DNA of 16,441 nt, from assembly GCA_910577035.1 (NCBI GenBank), contig CAJTKW010000084.1, positions 1 through 16,441 on the forward strand, in the 5' to 3' direction. The translations under genes were made by a program, and so were the position numbers. The DNA comes from an uncultured Acetatifactor sp. Its GTDB lineage: Bacteria > Bacillota > Clostridia > Lachnospirales > Lachnospiraceae. Below, piece by piece: positions 7,809 through 14,645 of this stretch; position 1 is the stretch's first letter, and each line of letters starts with the position of its first letter. The notes beneath the pieces are model-generated. The model was given only the letters and a program-made list of their open reading frames with translations, did no database searches and was not told the origin of the DNA.

Positions 7809-8135
7809 ATGAAAAATGAGAGCGAAGAACGGGGACATCCATGCAGGGGGTGTCCCTATGTTTTTACCAGCGGCGGCACGGATTGTATTATGGCTGCCGT
7901 TCCGGGGGATTGTTTCTGGTACTTCTATATGCGGCTGATGGGGCGTACAGATGCCCGTATATCTTCGCAGGAAGTGAAAAGACAGTACGGGGAGCATATG
8001 GGGGGACACCTCCGTGCCGGGGAAAAGCTGAATGGTGCGGTTGGGATGCTCCTTAAGGTGGCGGAGCTGAAATATGGGAAACGGTATGCAGAGCGCCTGA
8101 GAGAAAGGGTGGTTTTGGAAGGAGGAAAAACTTGA
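7809..8135 (+). CDS. Small cysteine-containing hypothetical protein
   Basis: A protein of about 108 residues that I do not recognise. Near the N-terminus is CRGCPYVFTSGGTDC, giving CxxC followed by a third cysteine, with one more (GDCFWYF) about ten residues on. This could be a metal site, though no full zinc-finger pattern is present. The C-terminal half is basic and helical (about residues 55-108). ATG 7809 is preceded by TGGAG with six bases spacing; ATG 7797 (four codons upstream) is the alternative. The frame extends upstream to a GTG at 7737, but that stretch overlaps the presumed oriT and has no ribosome site. Its stop codon overlaps the start of the next gene (TTGA), which implies coupled translation. 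Function is unknown. Confidence 0.65.
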   Translation: MKNESEERGHPCRGCPYVFTSGGTDCIMAAVPGDCFWYFYMRLMGRTDARISSQEVKRQYGEHMGGHLRAGEKLNGAVGMLLKVAELKYGKRYAERLRERVVLEGGKT

Positions 8136-8860
8136 AATTAAGAGATATGCTGCTTGTCGCAGATAACAATAAGGGTACGGAACATAAATATCTGTCAGGC
8201 GTGGAGGACTACATGTCGGCCTTGTTCGAGGTGTTTAAGGATTCGGAGACGGAGACAGAGGTTTCCCATGTGTTGAAAGAATTGTGCCAGACGAAAGATA
8301 ACAGTCGCTGGGTGAAAGTATATCCGACGGCGGACAGGACTTTCAGCGCCAGATTCTGCGGAAGTGCGCGGGAATTGAGGGACTTTCTGCTGGGAATTCA
8401 TGGAATGACGGACAGAGAGACTGTTTTTGACAAAGACCGCTGTACAAAAGAATGCCTGGAGGTGCTGACTGCTTACGATATGGACTGTGGAGGGCATCCG
8501 CTGATCGGGAAACTGCACTATGAGAAACAGGAGTACGTTTTCCGGCAGGGAGAGACGCTGCATAACCTGAACGGATGCGATTACTGTGTTCTCATGGTAC
8601 TGAATGAAAGAGACCTGTTTTTGATGGCGTTAAACAGCGGCCAGTTTTTGATTGCGCAGGATACCAGGGCATACGCAAGGTATCCGAGAGAGGGGAGGTA
8701 TTCACCGGACAGTATCATCAGGGGGATAGAGTGGGAGCATGGGGTTTATCTGGGAAATGACCTGTCGGTGATTGATCTTGACAGCATTCAGAAAGAGTAT
8801 GCCCCTGACCAAGACGCAGGGCAGGATGAAAGTGGTGAGGATGAGGAACCGGAGCGCTGA
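8132..8860 (+). CDS. Hypothetical protein with acidic tail
   Basis: A 242-residue protein of unknown function. It starts at a TTG (8132) that is well supported by GGAGGAAAAAC just upstream, and overlaps the previous stop by four bases. The N-terminal ~110 residues are mixed alpha/beta (MKLRDMLLVADNNKG, then a helical stretch). Residues ~130-210 form a second unit (GKLHYEKQEYVFRQGETL, then CVLMVLNERDLFLMALN and EWEHGVYLGNDLSVIDLD) with beta-strand character. The last 20 residues are Asp/Glu-rich. No membrane segments, signal peptide or catalytic motif are visible. It belongs to the set of accessory genes between oriT and the coupling ATPase. Products of genes close to oriT often act early in the recipient, but its role is not shown by the sequence. 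Confidence 0.72.
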   Translation: MKLRDMLLVADNNKGTEHKYLSGVEDYMSALFEVFKDSETETEVSHVLKELCQTKDNSRWVKVYPTADRTFSARFCGSARELRDFLLGIHGMTDRETVFDKDRCTKECLEVLTAYDMDCGGHPLIGKLHYEKQEYVFRQGETLHNLNGCDYCVLMVLNERDLFLMALNSGQFLIAQDTRAYARYPREGRYSPDSIIRGIEWEHGVYLGNDLSVIDLDSIQKEYAPDQDAGQDESGEDEEPER

Positions 8861-8871
8861 ACACGCTCCGG
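8849..8871 (+). repeat. Perfect 8-bp hairpin across a stop codon
   Basis: CCGGAGCG (8849-8856) and CGCTCCGG (8864-8871) pair perfectly around a seven-base loop that contains the TGA stop of the gene at 8132. No T-run follows, so it is not a standard terminator. The ribosome site of the next gene (AAAGGGAG, about 8873-8880) begins right after the stem. It could slow ribosome drop-off or re-initiation, stabilise an RNA end, or be a protein site. Confidence 0.5.
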
Positions 8872-8884
8872 GAAAGGGAGATTT

Positions 8885-9568
8885 ATGAAATCAAAGGTTG
8901 AGTTTTACAAGGCATTTTTTGAGGAATTGGAGAAAAAAGGTTTTGGTGTGGCGCAGCCCTCATCCCCGGATTATGTGGTGGATATTCAGTTTAAGGGTAA
9001 GACCATCGCTTTCTATACCAAGGGGGATTTGATCGAAAAGAATCCGTTTGCAGAGGTGTCGGAAAAGCAGATGGAGCGGCTCTGGAGCATGGCAAAGGCA
9101 ACGGCCAGTCTGTGCGGCATCTGCTCGGATCAGCCCTATGAGGAACAGAAGGCAGAGGCAATGAAAAATGGCGTAATGAAACTGAATGAGCACAACGGCG
9201 TTATATTGGCCTGCAAAAAGCATCCCCTGTTCGACTATGTGCTTTCCACCTATCGGCAGGACGTGCAGAACGACAACAGGCCCATTCAGAGACAGTATTT
9301 TTACAACCGGGAAGAGGCGTTTGAGAGCTTTGCCATGCGCAGCGGGCTGGTGGATGAAAGGAAACTGTTCACGGAAACGCAGTTACAGCTCATTCATGCC
9401 GGGCTTGTAAAACTGCGCACCATGGATGATGAACTTTCCGGTGAGGATATGAAAGCGGTTGGGGAGCTGGTGAACCGGGTGGAGGAATTGGTGCCAGAGC
9501 TGCATCGGGAGGAACGGCGGTTTGATGTTACAAGACTGCTGGACGCCCTTTTACTGGAGCGGGGATGA
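8885..9568 (+). CDS. Hypothetical protein
   Basis: A 227-residue protein that I do not recognise. The ATG at 8885 follows AAAGGGAG with a four-base gap. The N-terminal 60 residues (VEFYKAFFEELEKKGFGVAQ, then YVVDIQFKGKTIAFYTKGDL) look like a compact alpha/beta domain that might bind a nucleic acid or small ligand. The middle is helical (VSEKQMERLWSMAKATASL). Residues ~140-175 contain YFYNREEAFESFAMRSGLV, and the C-terminus is helical. Pattern GICSDQPYEEQKAEAMKNG has one cysteine only, so no metal site is evident. It sits in the accessory run between oriT and the secretion genes, with the same strand and similar codon style. Function is unknown. Confidence 0.72.
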   Translation: MKSKVEFYKAFFEELEKKGFGVAQPSSPDYVVDIQFKGKTIAFYTKGDLIEKNPFAEVSEKQMERLWSMAKATASLCGICSDQPYEEQKAEAMKNGVMKLNEHNGVILACKKHPLFDYVLSTYRQDVQNDNRPIQRQYFYNREEAFESFAMRSGLVDERKLFTETQLQLIHAGLVKLRTMDDELSGEDMKAVGELVNRVEELVPELHREERRFDVTRLLDALLLERG

Positions 9569-9633
9569 AAATCTTTTGCCTCGAATAATTGCCATACGGC
9601 GCTAAAACATTGAGGAAATCAGGGAGGGAGCAG

Positions 9634-10461
9634 ATGCAGCCACAGAACGGGAGCATATGGGGCAATATCAACCTCTGTATTGAGATTGCCCTGAACATTT
9701 ATTACATAGTCGGGGAGCATGGGGAGGGAATCATGATTCCTAAGGAACACGTAGCGGCAAATTTTTCTGAAAAGACAGTGTCGGCCGGAAAAGAATCGGA
9801 GGGCTGTCTTTATTATCCCAAGGGGGAGACCATGGATATGCCGCTGTATGAGATGCTGCAGAAACGGGCGGCCATGGCAAGGAAAGTGGAGCTTGCGGCG
9901 ACCGCACAGATGGCGGACATCCGGGGAAAAGAACAGGGTGCGTTTTCGGCGCTTTTTGAGGGTATAGGGCCGCCGACATGTTCGGAGCCGGAACGGAAAT
10001 GTATTCGGGAGGGAATCTATATGACGGGCGGGCGGGACCCAATGCTTGCCATTCACGAAAAGATTGCGCATTTTATGTCCCCCTATGCCTGTGAGTTTGG
10101 CAGGAATGAGGATGGGTATCTTTACTATACCCTGCAAAGTGCGGCAATCCCTCTGTATGACTTAAAGGAAGTATTCCCTGAGTGCAGAGAAATGGTTCTC
10201 TCCGAGGAAAGTCTGTGCGCCACTATTTGTACGCATTATCCTGCATACAGGGAGGAATATAACGCCGTGGTGCCGGAGGAAGAGCAGATTCCGCAGATCA
10301 GCGCCCCGGCAAATCTGTTTTTGCAGGAACAGCTTGACCGGGCACAGGCGGCGGGAGAAGGGATGCAGGAGGAAATACAGGAAGATATGCAGATAAAAAT
10401 GCAGGGAGAGGAAAGGGATGAGGAAGATTATGGAGAACAGGTGGATTGGTATGAGCATTGA
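9634..10461 (+). CDS. Hypothetical protein with Glu/Gln-rich tail
   Basis: A protein of about 275 residues without a recognised family. ATG 9634 (MQPQNGSIWGNINLC) has GGGAGGGAG at 9622-9630 just before it. An in-frame TTG at 9589 has none, so the shorter form is preferred. There appear to be two related-looking sections, each with an aromatic YYP/YYT motif: CLYYPKGETMDMPLYEML (about residues 50-67) and GYLYYTLQSAAIPLYDL (about 157-173). This suggests an internal duplication of a small domain (LYY...PLY). A low-complexity Met/Glu/Gln segment (EGMQEEIQEDMQIKMQGEE) precedes the C-terminus. No membrane segment or signal peptide is visible. The 65 bases before the start hold nothing notable. Confidence 0.7.
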   Translation: MQPQNGSIWGNINLCIEIALNIYYIVGEHGEGIMIPKEHVAANFSEKTVSAGKESEGCLYYPKGETMDMPLYEMLQKRAAMARKVELAATAQMADIRGKEQGAFSALFEGIGPPTCSEPERKCIREGIYMTGGRDPMLAIHEKIAHFMSPYACEFGRNEDGYLYYTLQSAAIPLYDLKEVFPECREMVLSEESLCATICTHYPAYREEYNAVVPEEEQIPQISAPANLFLQEQLDRAQAAGEGMQEEIQEDMQIKMQGEERDEEDYGEQVDWYEH

Positions 10462-10482
10462 GGCATACAGGGGGGTATACGG

Positions 10483-11190
10483 ATGAAGCTTGTCTATATT
10501 GCAAGCCCTCTCCGAGGACAGCATCCTTCGGGAAAGGATTATGAAACAAACATCAGACTGGCGGAGGAATACTGTGAGAAAGCCTGCTCTCTGGGTGTGC
10601 TGGCATTTGCGCCCCATCTGTATTTTACCCAGTTTTATAATGACGCAATACCGGAGGAACGGGAGAAAGGGCTGGAAATGGGGCTTGCCATGCTGGAAAA
10701 GTGTGAGGAACTGTGGGTGATGGGAAACTGTATCAGCCAGGGGATGCGGGGCGAGATTGCCCGCGCAAAAGAACTTGGTCTGCCCATTTACCATGTGGAG
10801 GCGCCCCACGACATCGAGTATTATCCTGTCAGTGTGGACAACAATTCACTGCTGGGGAGGCATTCCTGTGTAACAGACAGCCGGGGTCAGGACTATACGG
10901 GAAAGATTCTGGTGATGAACTTTGACGCACTCAAGCCGGAATACCGGAGCAGGCCCTATCAGTTGTGGCTTGCCACCGGTGGGTTTGGGTGCAGCCCCAC
11001 AGCCAGAGGCCGGAGAGTTTACGCAACCAGCCTTTACGATGGAGAACAGTGCAGCTTTTACCGGCAGGACTTTGCAGGCATTCTGAAAGGGGATGTCTGG
11101 GAGGAAGTGCAGAGACAGTATGATTTTGTGATACCCGTGCAGGAGCAGGCAGACGGCTGCAATATGCCCCAGAAGGGAATGGAGCCATGA
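10483..11190 (+). CDS. Nucleoside-deoxyribosyltransferase-like (DUF4406/DUF7768-type) two-domain protein
   Basis: A 235-residue protein with two parts. Residues 1-105 have the fold signature of nucleoside 2-deoxyribosyltransferase-like proteins (DUF4406 or DUF7768 type): MKLVYIASPLRG at the first strand and loop, then APHLYFTQF, then CEELWVMGNCISQGMRGEIARAKELGLPIY. In such enzymes a glutamate near this last loop is catalytic, and E92 or so in GMRGEIARA is the candidate. Residues ~120-205 form a second domain (SCVTDSRGQDYTGKILVMN, ATGGFGCSPTARGRRVYATS, YRQDFAGILKGD) that is widespread in clostridial element proteins but not characterised to my knowledge. Nucleotide-directed activity might counter host defences or alter nucleotide pools; this is inference. 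GGGGGG precedes the ATG by about eight bases. The stop overlaps the coupling-protein start as ATGA. Confidence 0.8.
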   Translation: MKLVYIASPLRGQHPSGKDYETNIRLAEEYCEKACSLGVLAFAPHLYFTQFYNDAIPEEREKGLEMGLAMLEKCEELWVMGNCISQGMRGEIARAKELGLPIYHVEAPHDIEYYPVSVDNNSLLGRHSCVTDSRGQDYTGKILVMNFDALKPEYRSRPYQLWLATGGFGCSPTARGRRVYATSLYDGEQCSFYRQDFAGILKGDVWEEVQRQYDFVIPVQEQADGCNMPQKGMEP

Positions 11191-13541
11191 AAAAAAGGGA
11201 AAAAATCGTCTTGGGTGGCATTATGGCGGGAATGGGGACGCTGCTGAATCTGTTTTTCACCGCCGCACTGCATGGGATGCTGTCGGGGCGGATGAAGTCA
11301 CTTGCCCTGGTGCCCATAGGGGAATGTATCTCAGGGCTTTTTACAGAGCAGAGGCAGGGGATGCTGTTTTTGGTCTTTGAGGGTTTTATGGCGCTGTGCT
11401 GTATCCTGTTCTTTGTGCAGAACAGCAGGGCCTATCAGTCCGATCTCATGAAAGTGACGGATGAGATTCAGATTCCGGTGCCGATGGGACAGTATCAGCA
11501 TGGTTCCTCCAGGTGGATGAGGGAAGAAGAAAAAGATAAGGTGTTTCAGGTCTGTATGATAAATCCCACGGATCCGATAATCCGGCAGCTGATAGATACC
11601 GGGTATGAGGGGCTTGACTTTATGCGGGACACCGCAAAGGCGGATGCCGGCGCCGCAGGAGGACAGGGGGACAGAGAATCCTCTGACGGTGCCGTTTCCA
11701 TAGATCAGGATGCAGGACAGGAGACGGGAGAGGGAAAGGAGGAACGGACAAAGGAAGAACGAAGAGGGGAAGAACGAAGAGAGGAAGAGCGAAGAGAGGA
11801 AGAGCGGGGAAAGGAGGAACAGGAAAAAGAGGAACAGGAAAAAGAGGATAAAAAGGCGGAGGAAGGTTATGAGACGGTGGCGTATGTCTGGCAGAAACAG
11901 GAATCGGAGCCGGAGCAGGGTGCATCCGCCGGAACAGAAAGACAGGCAGGAAACGGTCAGGATCCCTATCGGATTCTGAAGGAGGGCGGCGTTGTGATCG
12001 GGATGAGCAGACACGGAAAAAGGGAGAAGATACATTACATTGGGGACGATACCCATACCCTCACCATAGGTGCGACCCGTTCCGGCAAGACGAGGACGCT
12101 GGTGCTGCAGTCTGTCTGTCTCATGGCACTGGCTGGCGAGAGCCTTGTCATCAGCGATCCCAAGGCGGAGCTGTATCAGTATACCGCCCCCTTTCTGAAG
12201 AAACTGGGGTATGATGTGATCTGTATTGATTTCAAGAATCCGGAAAAGAGCAGCCGCTACAACCTGCTCCAGCCTATCATTGATGCAGTGAACAGAGGGG
12301 AGACGGATAAGGCGGAGATGTACGCATGGGACATTACCAACATCCTTGTGGGAGACAACACCAGCAATGAGAAGATTTGGGAGAATGGGGAAAAGTCCAC
12401 CATTGCGGCGGCAATCCTCTGCGTAGTGGTGGATAACGCCAAACGGCCGGAATATCAGAACCTCACCAATGTTTACTGGTTTGTGGCGGAGATGTGCAAG
12501 GCAGTGGGAAACAAAACGCCCATGCAGGAGTATGTCAAGAAACTGAAACCGGGGCATCCGGCCAGGGCGCTTTTGTCAATTTCCGATGTGGCACCCAGCA
12601 GAACCAAGGGGAGTTTTTATACCTCGGCGCTGACTACGTTGCGGCTGTTTACCTCAAGGGCCGTCTATTCCATTACTCACAAGAGTGATTATAACATAGC
12701 GGACATCGGAAGAAGAAAGCAGGTGCTGTTCTTTATCCTGCCGGATGAAAAGACCACCTATTATCCCATTGCGAGCCTTATGGTGTCCCAGCTTTATGAG
12801 CTGTTGGTGCATCAGTCGGATGAAAGGGGCGGGAGGCTGATTAACCGGGTGAACTTTGTTCTGGAGGAATTTGGCAACTTTACCAAGATAAACGACCTGA
12901 CAAACAAACTGACCGTGGCAGGAGGCCGGGGCATGAGGTTCCATTTCTTTTTGCAGAGCTTTGAGCAGCTTACCGAGAAGTACAACCGGGAGACGGCGGC
13001 CATTGTAAAGTCCAACTGCCAGAGCTGGATTTATTTGCAGGCGGACGACAAGGAAACCCTGTCTGAGATCTGCGACAAGCTGGGAAAATATACCTGCTCT
13101 GGCTATCAGCTGTCAAGCCAGCATGGGCGGTATGTCAACCCGTCCTCCAGCAGCACCGTCAGTCTGGTTGGCAGGGAACTTTTGACAACGGATGAAATAC
13201 GAAGGGTGTCAAGGCCCTATCAGATTGTGGTGTCCCGCTCTCACCCGGCAATGATGGTGTCACCGGATCTGTCGCAGTGGTATTTTAACCGGATGTGCGG
13301 GCTGGGGGACAAGGAGCATAACCGCAGGGTCAGGGAGGAAAGGGAGCGCAAACGCCCGGTACTTACCGGCGTAAAGGAGGATATCCCGTTGTGGAACATT
13401 TGGGTCTACTATACAAAGGATCTTCAGATGAAAGAGGAAAAGCAGAGACAACAGGGAATCCCTGTGCAGGCAGGTTCTCTGTTCTCGGAAAAATTTATGC
13501 GGAGGGGAGGAAAAGCACCGGACAATGAAGAAGATGAATAA
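11187..13541 (+). CDS. virD4: Type IV coupling protein, VirD4/TraG family ATPase
   Basis: A 784-residue membrane ATPase that links the relaxase-DNA complex to the transfer channel. Two N-terminal membrane segments are clear (about residues 7-29 and 59-77). The Walker A motif is GATRSGKT (295-302), followed by SDPKAELY (about 322-330), which is typical of VirD4/TraG. The Walker B is VNFVLEEFGN (555-564), with Glu in place of the usual first Asp, as is common in clostridial forms. LQSFEQLTEKY (about 590) is a further conserved element. Between the membrane part and the ATPase lies a highly charged linker with pentapeptide repeats. The start overlaps the stop of the gene before as ATGA, so translation is coupled. 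The C-terminal ~80 residues are basic and may bind substrate. Length fits the family plus the linker. Confidence 0.96.
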   Translation: MKKREKIVLGGIMAGMGTLLNLFFTAALHGMLSGRMKSLALVPIGECISGLFTEQRQGMLFLVFEGFMALCCILFFVQNSRAYQSDLMKVTDEIQIPVPMGQYQHGSSRWMREEEKDKVFQVCMINPTDPIIRQLIDTGYEGLDFMRDTAKADAGAAGGQGDRESSDGAVSIDQDAGQETGEGKEERTKEERRGEERREEERREEERGKEEQEKEEQEKEDKKAEEGYETVAYVWQKQESEPEQGASAGTERQAGNGQDPYRILKEGGVVIGMSRHGKREKIHYIGDDTHTLTIGATRSGKTRTLVLQSVCLMALAGESLVISDPKAELYQYTAPFLKKLGYDVICIDFKNPEKSSRYNLLQPIIDAVNRGETDKAEMYAWDITNILVGDNTSNEKIWENGEKSTIAAAILCVVVDNAKRPEYQNLTNVYWFVAEMCKAVGNKTPMQEYVKKLKPGHPARALLSISDVAPSRTKGSFYTSALTTLRLFTSRAVYSITHKSDYNIADIGRRKQVLFFILPDEKTTYYPIASLMVSQLYELLVHQSDERGGRLINRVNFVLEEFGNFTKINDLTNKLTVAGGRGMRFHFFLQSFEQLTEKYNRETAAIVKSNCQSWIYLQADDKETLSEICDKLGKYTCSGYQLSSQHGRYVNPSSSSTVSLVGRELLTTDEIRRVSRPYQIVVSRSHPAMMVSPDLSQWYFNRMCGLGDKEHNRRVREERERKRPVLTGVKEDIPLWNIWVYYTKDLQMKEEKQRQQGIPVQAGSLFSEKFMRRGGKAPDNEEDE
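11739..11858 (+). repeat. Eight 15-base tandem repeats (charged pentapeptides)
   Basis: Inside the coupling-protein gene, eight in-frame 15-base units encode EERTK, EERRG, EERRE, EERRE, EERGK, EEQEK, EEQEK and EDKKA (residues 185-224). The middle units differ by one or two bases. Such a repeat can expand or contract by slippage without breaking the frame. The encoded stretch is likely a long charged helix or flexible spacer between the membrane segments and the ATPase. Confidence 0.85.
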
Positions 13542-13878
13542 ATGGTTACAGAGATGCAGGGCGGCGGGAAGAACATTTTCTGCCGCCCTTGCCATGTTCC
13601 TGCTGAATGGCAGGATCGCATATGCCAGCAGTAGTATCAATCAGAGCAGGCTTGCTCTGGGAACGGAGAGGCTGATCAAGGATGCCACGTCCTGGCTTAT
13701 GGTACTGGCGCCGATTGTGGCAGGGCTTTTGATTATTTATTTCTGCATCAGGCGCAGTGCGGCGGATGAGATGGATCAGAAGAAATGGAACAACCGTATT
13801 GTGGTCGCCATTGTGTCCTGCATCGGGGCGGTGATCGGGAGCGCAACCTTAAACATTATTATCGGTTATTACCGGTAA
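13525..13878 (+). CDS. VirB2/TrbC-like pilin-type membrane protein
   Basis: A 117-residue protein with the layout of VirB2/TrbC-type transfer pilins. A signal-like N-terminus (basic start, hydrophobic FSAALAMFLLNGRIAYA, likely cut after AYA at 34) is followed by two membrane segments (about residues 57-74 and 92-114). A short charged loop with DEMDQKKWNNR lies between them. In Gram-positive elements these proteins are probably channel or surface components rather than true pili. The gene begins inside the last 17 bases of the coupling-protein gene. GGAGGGGAGG at 13501-13510 is a little far (14 bases) from ATG 13525; the next in-frame ATG (13534) is even further. The next gene encodes another small membrane protein, as expected in this block. 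Confidence 0.82.
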   Translation: MKKMNKWLQRCRAAGRTFSAALAMFLLNGRIAYASSSINQSRLALGTERLIKDATSWLMVLAPIVAGLLIIYFCIRRSAADEMDQKKWNNRIVVAIVSCIGAVIGSATLNIIIGYYR

Positions 13879-13915
13879 AACACTCATTAAAATAAAAAAC
13901 GGAGGAATGAACACT

Positions 13916-14167
13916 ATGAAAAAAATCAATGATACCATGAACAGACTGGCCGTAGCTGTGTATGTAAAGGGCGGACGCATGAAACAGAGGATCACCGGCA
14001 TCCTTGCCAGAAAAGAGGGGGAGGGTTTTGTTGATACGGCCCTTAAGATCCTGATCTCTGTGGTGGTAGGTGCCTTGCTGCTGGCGGGACTTTATGCACT
14101 GTTCAAGAATACCATCCTGCCCACGCTGACGCAGAAGATCACAAATCTGTTTAATTATCAGGGGTAA
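13916..14167 (+). CDS. DUF6133 family small membrane protein
   Basis: An 83-residue protein I place in the DUF6133 family, which is found in conjugative elements beside the pilin-like gene. After a basic, amphipathic N-terminus (residues 1-38), the segment GEGFVDTALKILISVVVGALLLAGLYALF (written here only as its ends GEGFVDTAL and LAGLYALF) contains a single membrane helix at about 41-63. It ends in PTLTQKITNLFNYQG. The pattern resembles a pilin or prepilin-like subunit. GGAGGA at 13901-13906 gives correct spacing (10 bases from GGAGG) only for ATG 13916; ATG 13907 is directly against it. The gene follows the VirB2-like gene by 37 bases and is followed by 163 bases with hairpins. Confidence 0.85.
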   Translation: MKKINDTMNRLAVAVYVKGGRMKQRITGILARKEGEGFVDTALKILISVVVGALLLAGLYALFKNTILPTLTQKITNLFNYQG

Positions 14168-14212
14168 AGCAGATACTATCAGAAAATAGAAGGTTGTGTT
14201 TGAGACGGAGAG

Positions 14213-14243
14213 CTGCCTGCCGGGAAACCGGCAGGCGGATTTT
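14213..14243 (+). terminator. Possible weak intrinsic terminator or attenuator
   Basis: CTGCCTGCCGG (14213-14223) and CCGGCAGGCGG (14228-14238) form an 11-pair stem with one G-T pair, closed by a GAAA tetraloop and followed by ATTTT (14239-14243). The stem is very stable; the T-run is short. It lies between DUF6133 and spoVG and may cut down transcription of downstream genes or protect the RNA 3' end. The rest of the gap (14168-14330) has a smaller hairpin at 14299-14316 and no clear promoter. Confidence 0.55.
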
Positions 14244-14330
14244 AGCAAAGTGAAAACGAAATGCCAAGAAGAAGTGTATTTCAAAACTGTTGACTAATAT
14301 GCGCATTAAGGTGCATAGGGAGGTGTGAGA

Positions 14331-14609
14331 TTGAAAGTAACAGCAAAAATTACAAAGAACTTTACGGATGCAGGAAAACTGAAAGCGTTCGCCACGGTAT
14401 GTCTGGCGGACGCTTTTTTAGTGACCGGCATCAGGGTTGTGGAGTGCGAAAAAGGGATCACTGTGTTCATGCCCAGCATGAAGGACAAGGAGGACGAGTA
14501 CCGGGATGTATGTTTCCCGATCAAGCCGGAGCTGCGCAGCCAGATCAATACGGCTGTATTGAATGCCTACGATGCAAGCCAGAAGGAAAACGAAACAGAT
14601 GAGGAATAG
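14331..14609 (+). CDS. spoVG: SpoVG family regulatory protein
   Basis: A 92-residue homologue of SpoVG, a small nucleic-acid-binding regulator of division, sporulation and virulence in Firmicutes. Family marks are the N-terminal strand MKVTAKI, LKAFATVCLADAFLVTGIRV (residues 17-36), the GITVFMPSMK motif, and YRDVCFPIKPELRSQI. The start is TTG at 14331, seven bases after AGGGAGG (14317-14323). A GTG at 14325 is too close to the ribosome site. Length and shape match SpoVG, with an acidic tail KENETDEE. It is placed inside the secretion operon, between the small membrane proteins and the TrbL-like gene. It may regulate transfer or host genes through RNA or DNA binding, which is inferred. Confidence 0.93.
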   Translation: MKVTAKITKNFTDAGKLKAFATVCLADAFLVTGIRVVECEKGITVFMPSMKDKEDEYRDVCFPIKPELRSQINTAVLNAYDASQKENETDEE

Positions 14610-14645
14610 CAGAACAGAGATTATGCAAAAGGGAGGTGGCCTGGA

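Noticed and set aside
11331..12557. 408-codon open frame on the minus strand inside the coupling ATPase gene
   Set aside because: It is a mirror of the purine-rich coding strand (runs of Leu, Phe, Pro, Ser), lacks domains and ribosome site, and the + strand has clear Walker motifs.
14290..14318. TTGACT as a -35 box for spoVG
   Set aside because: No acceptable -10 box 16-18 bases downstream (GCATAG only).
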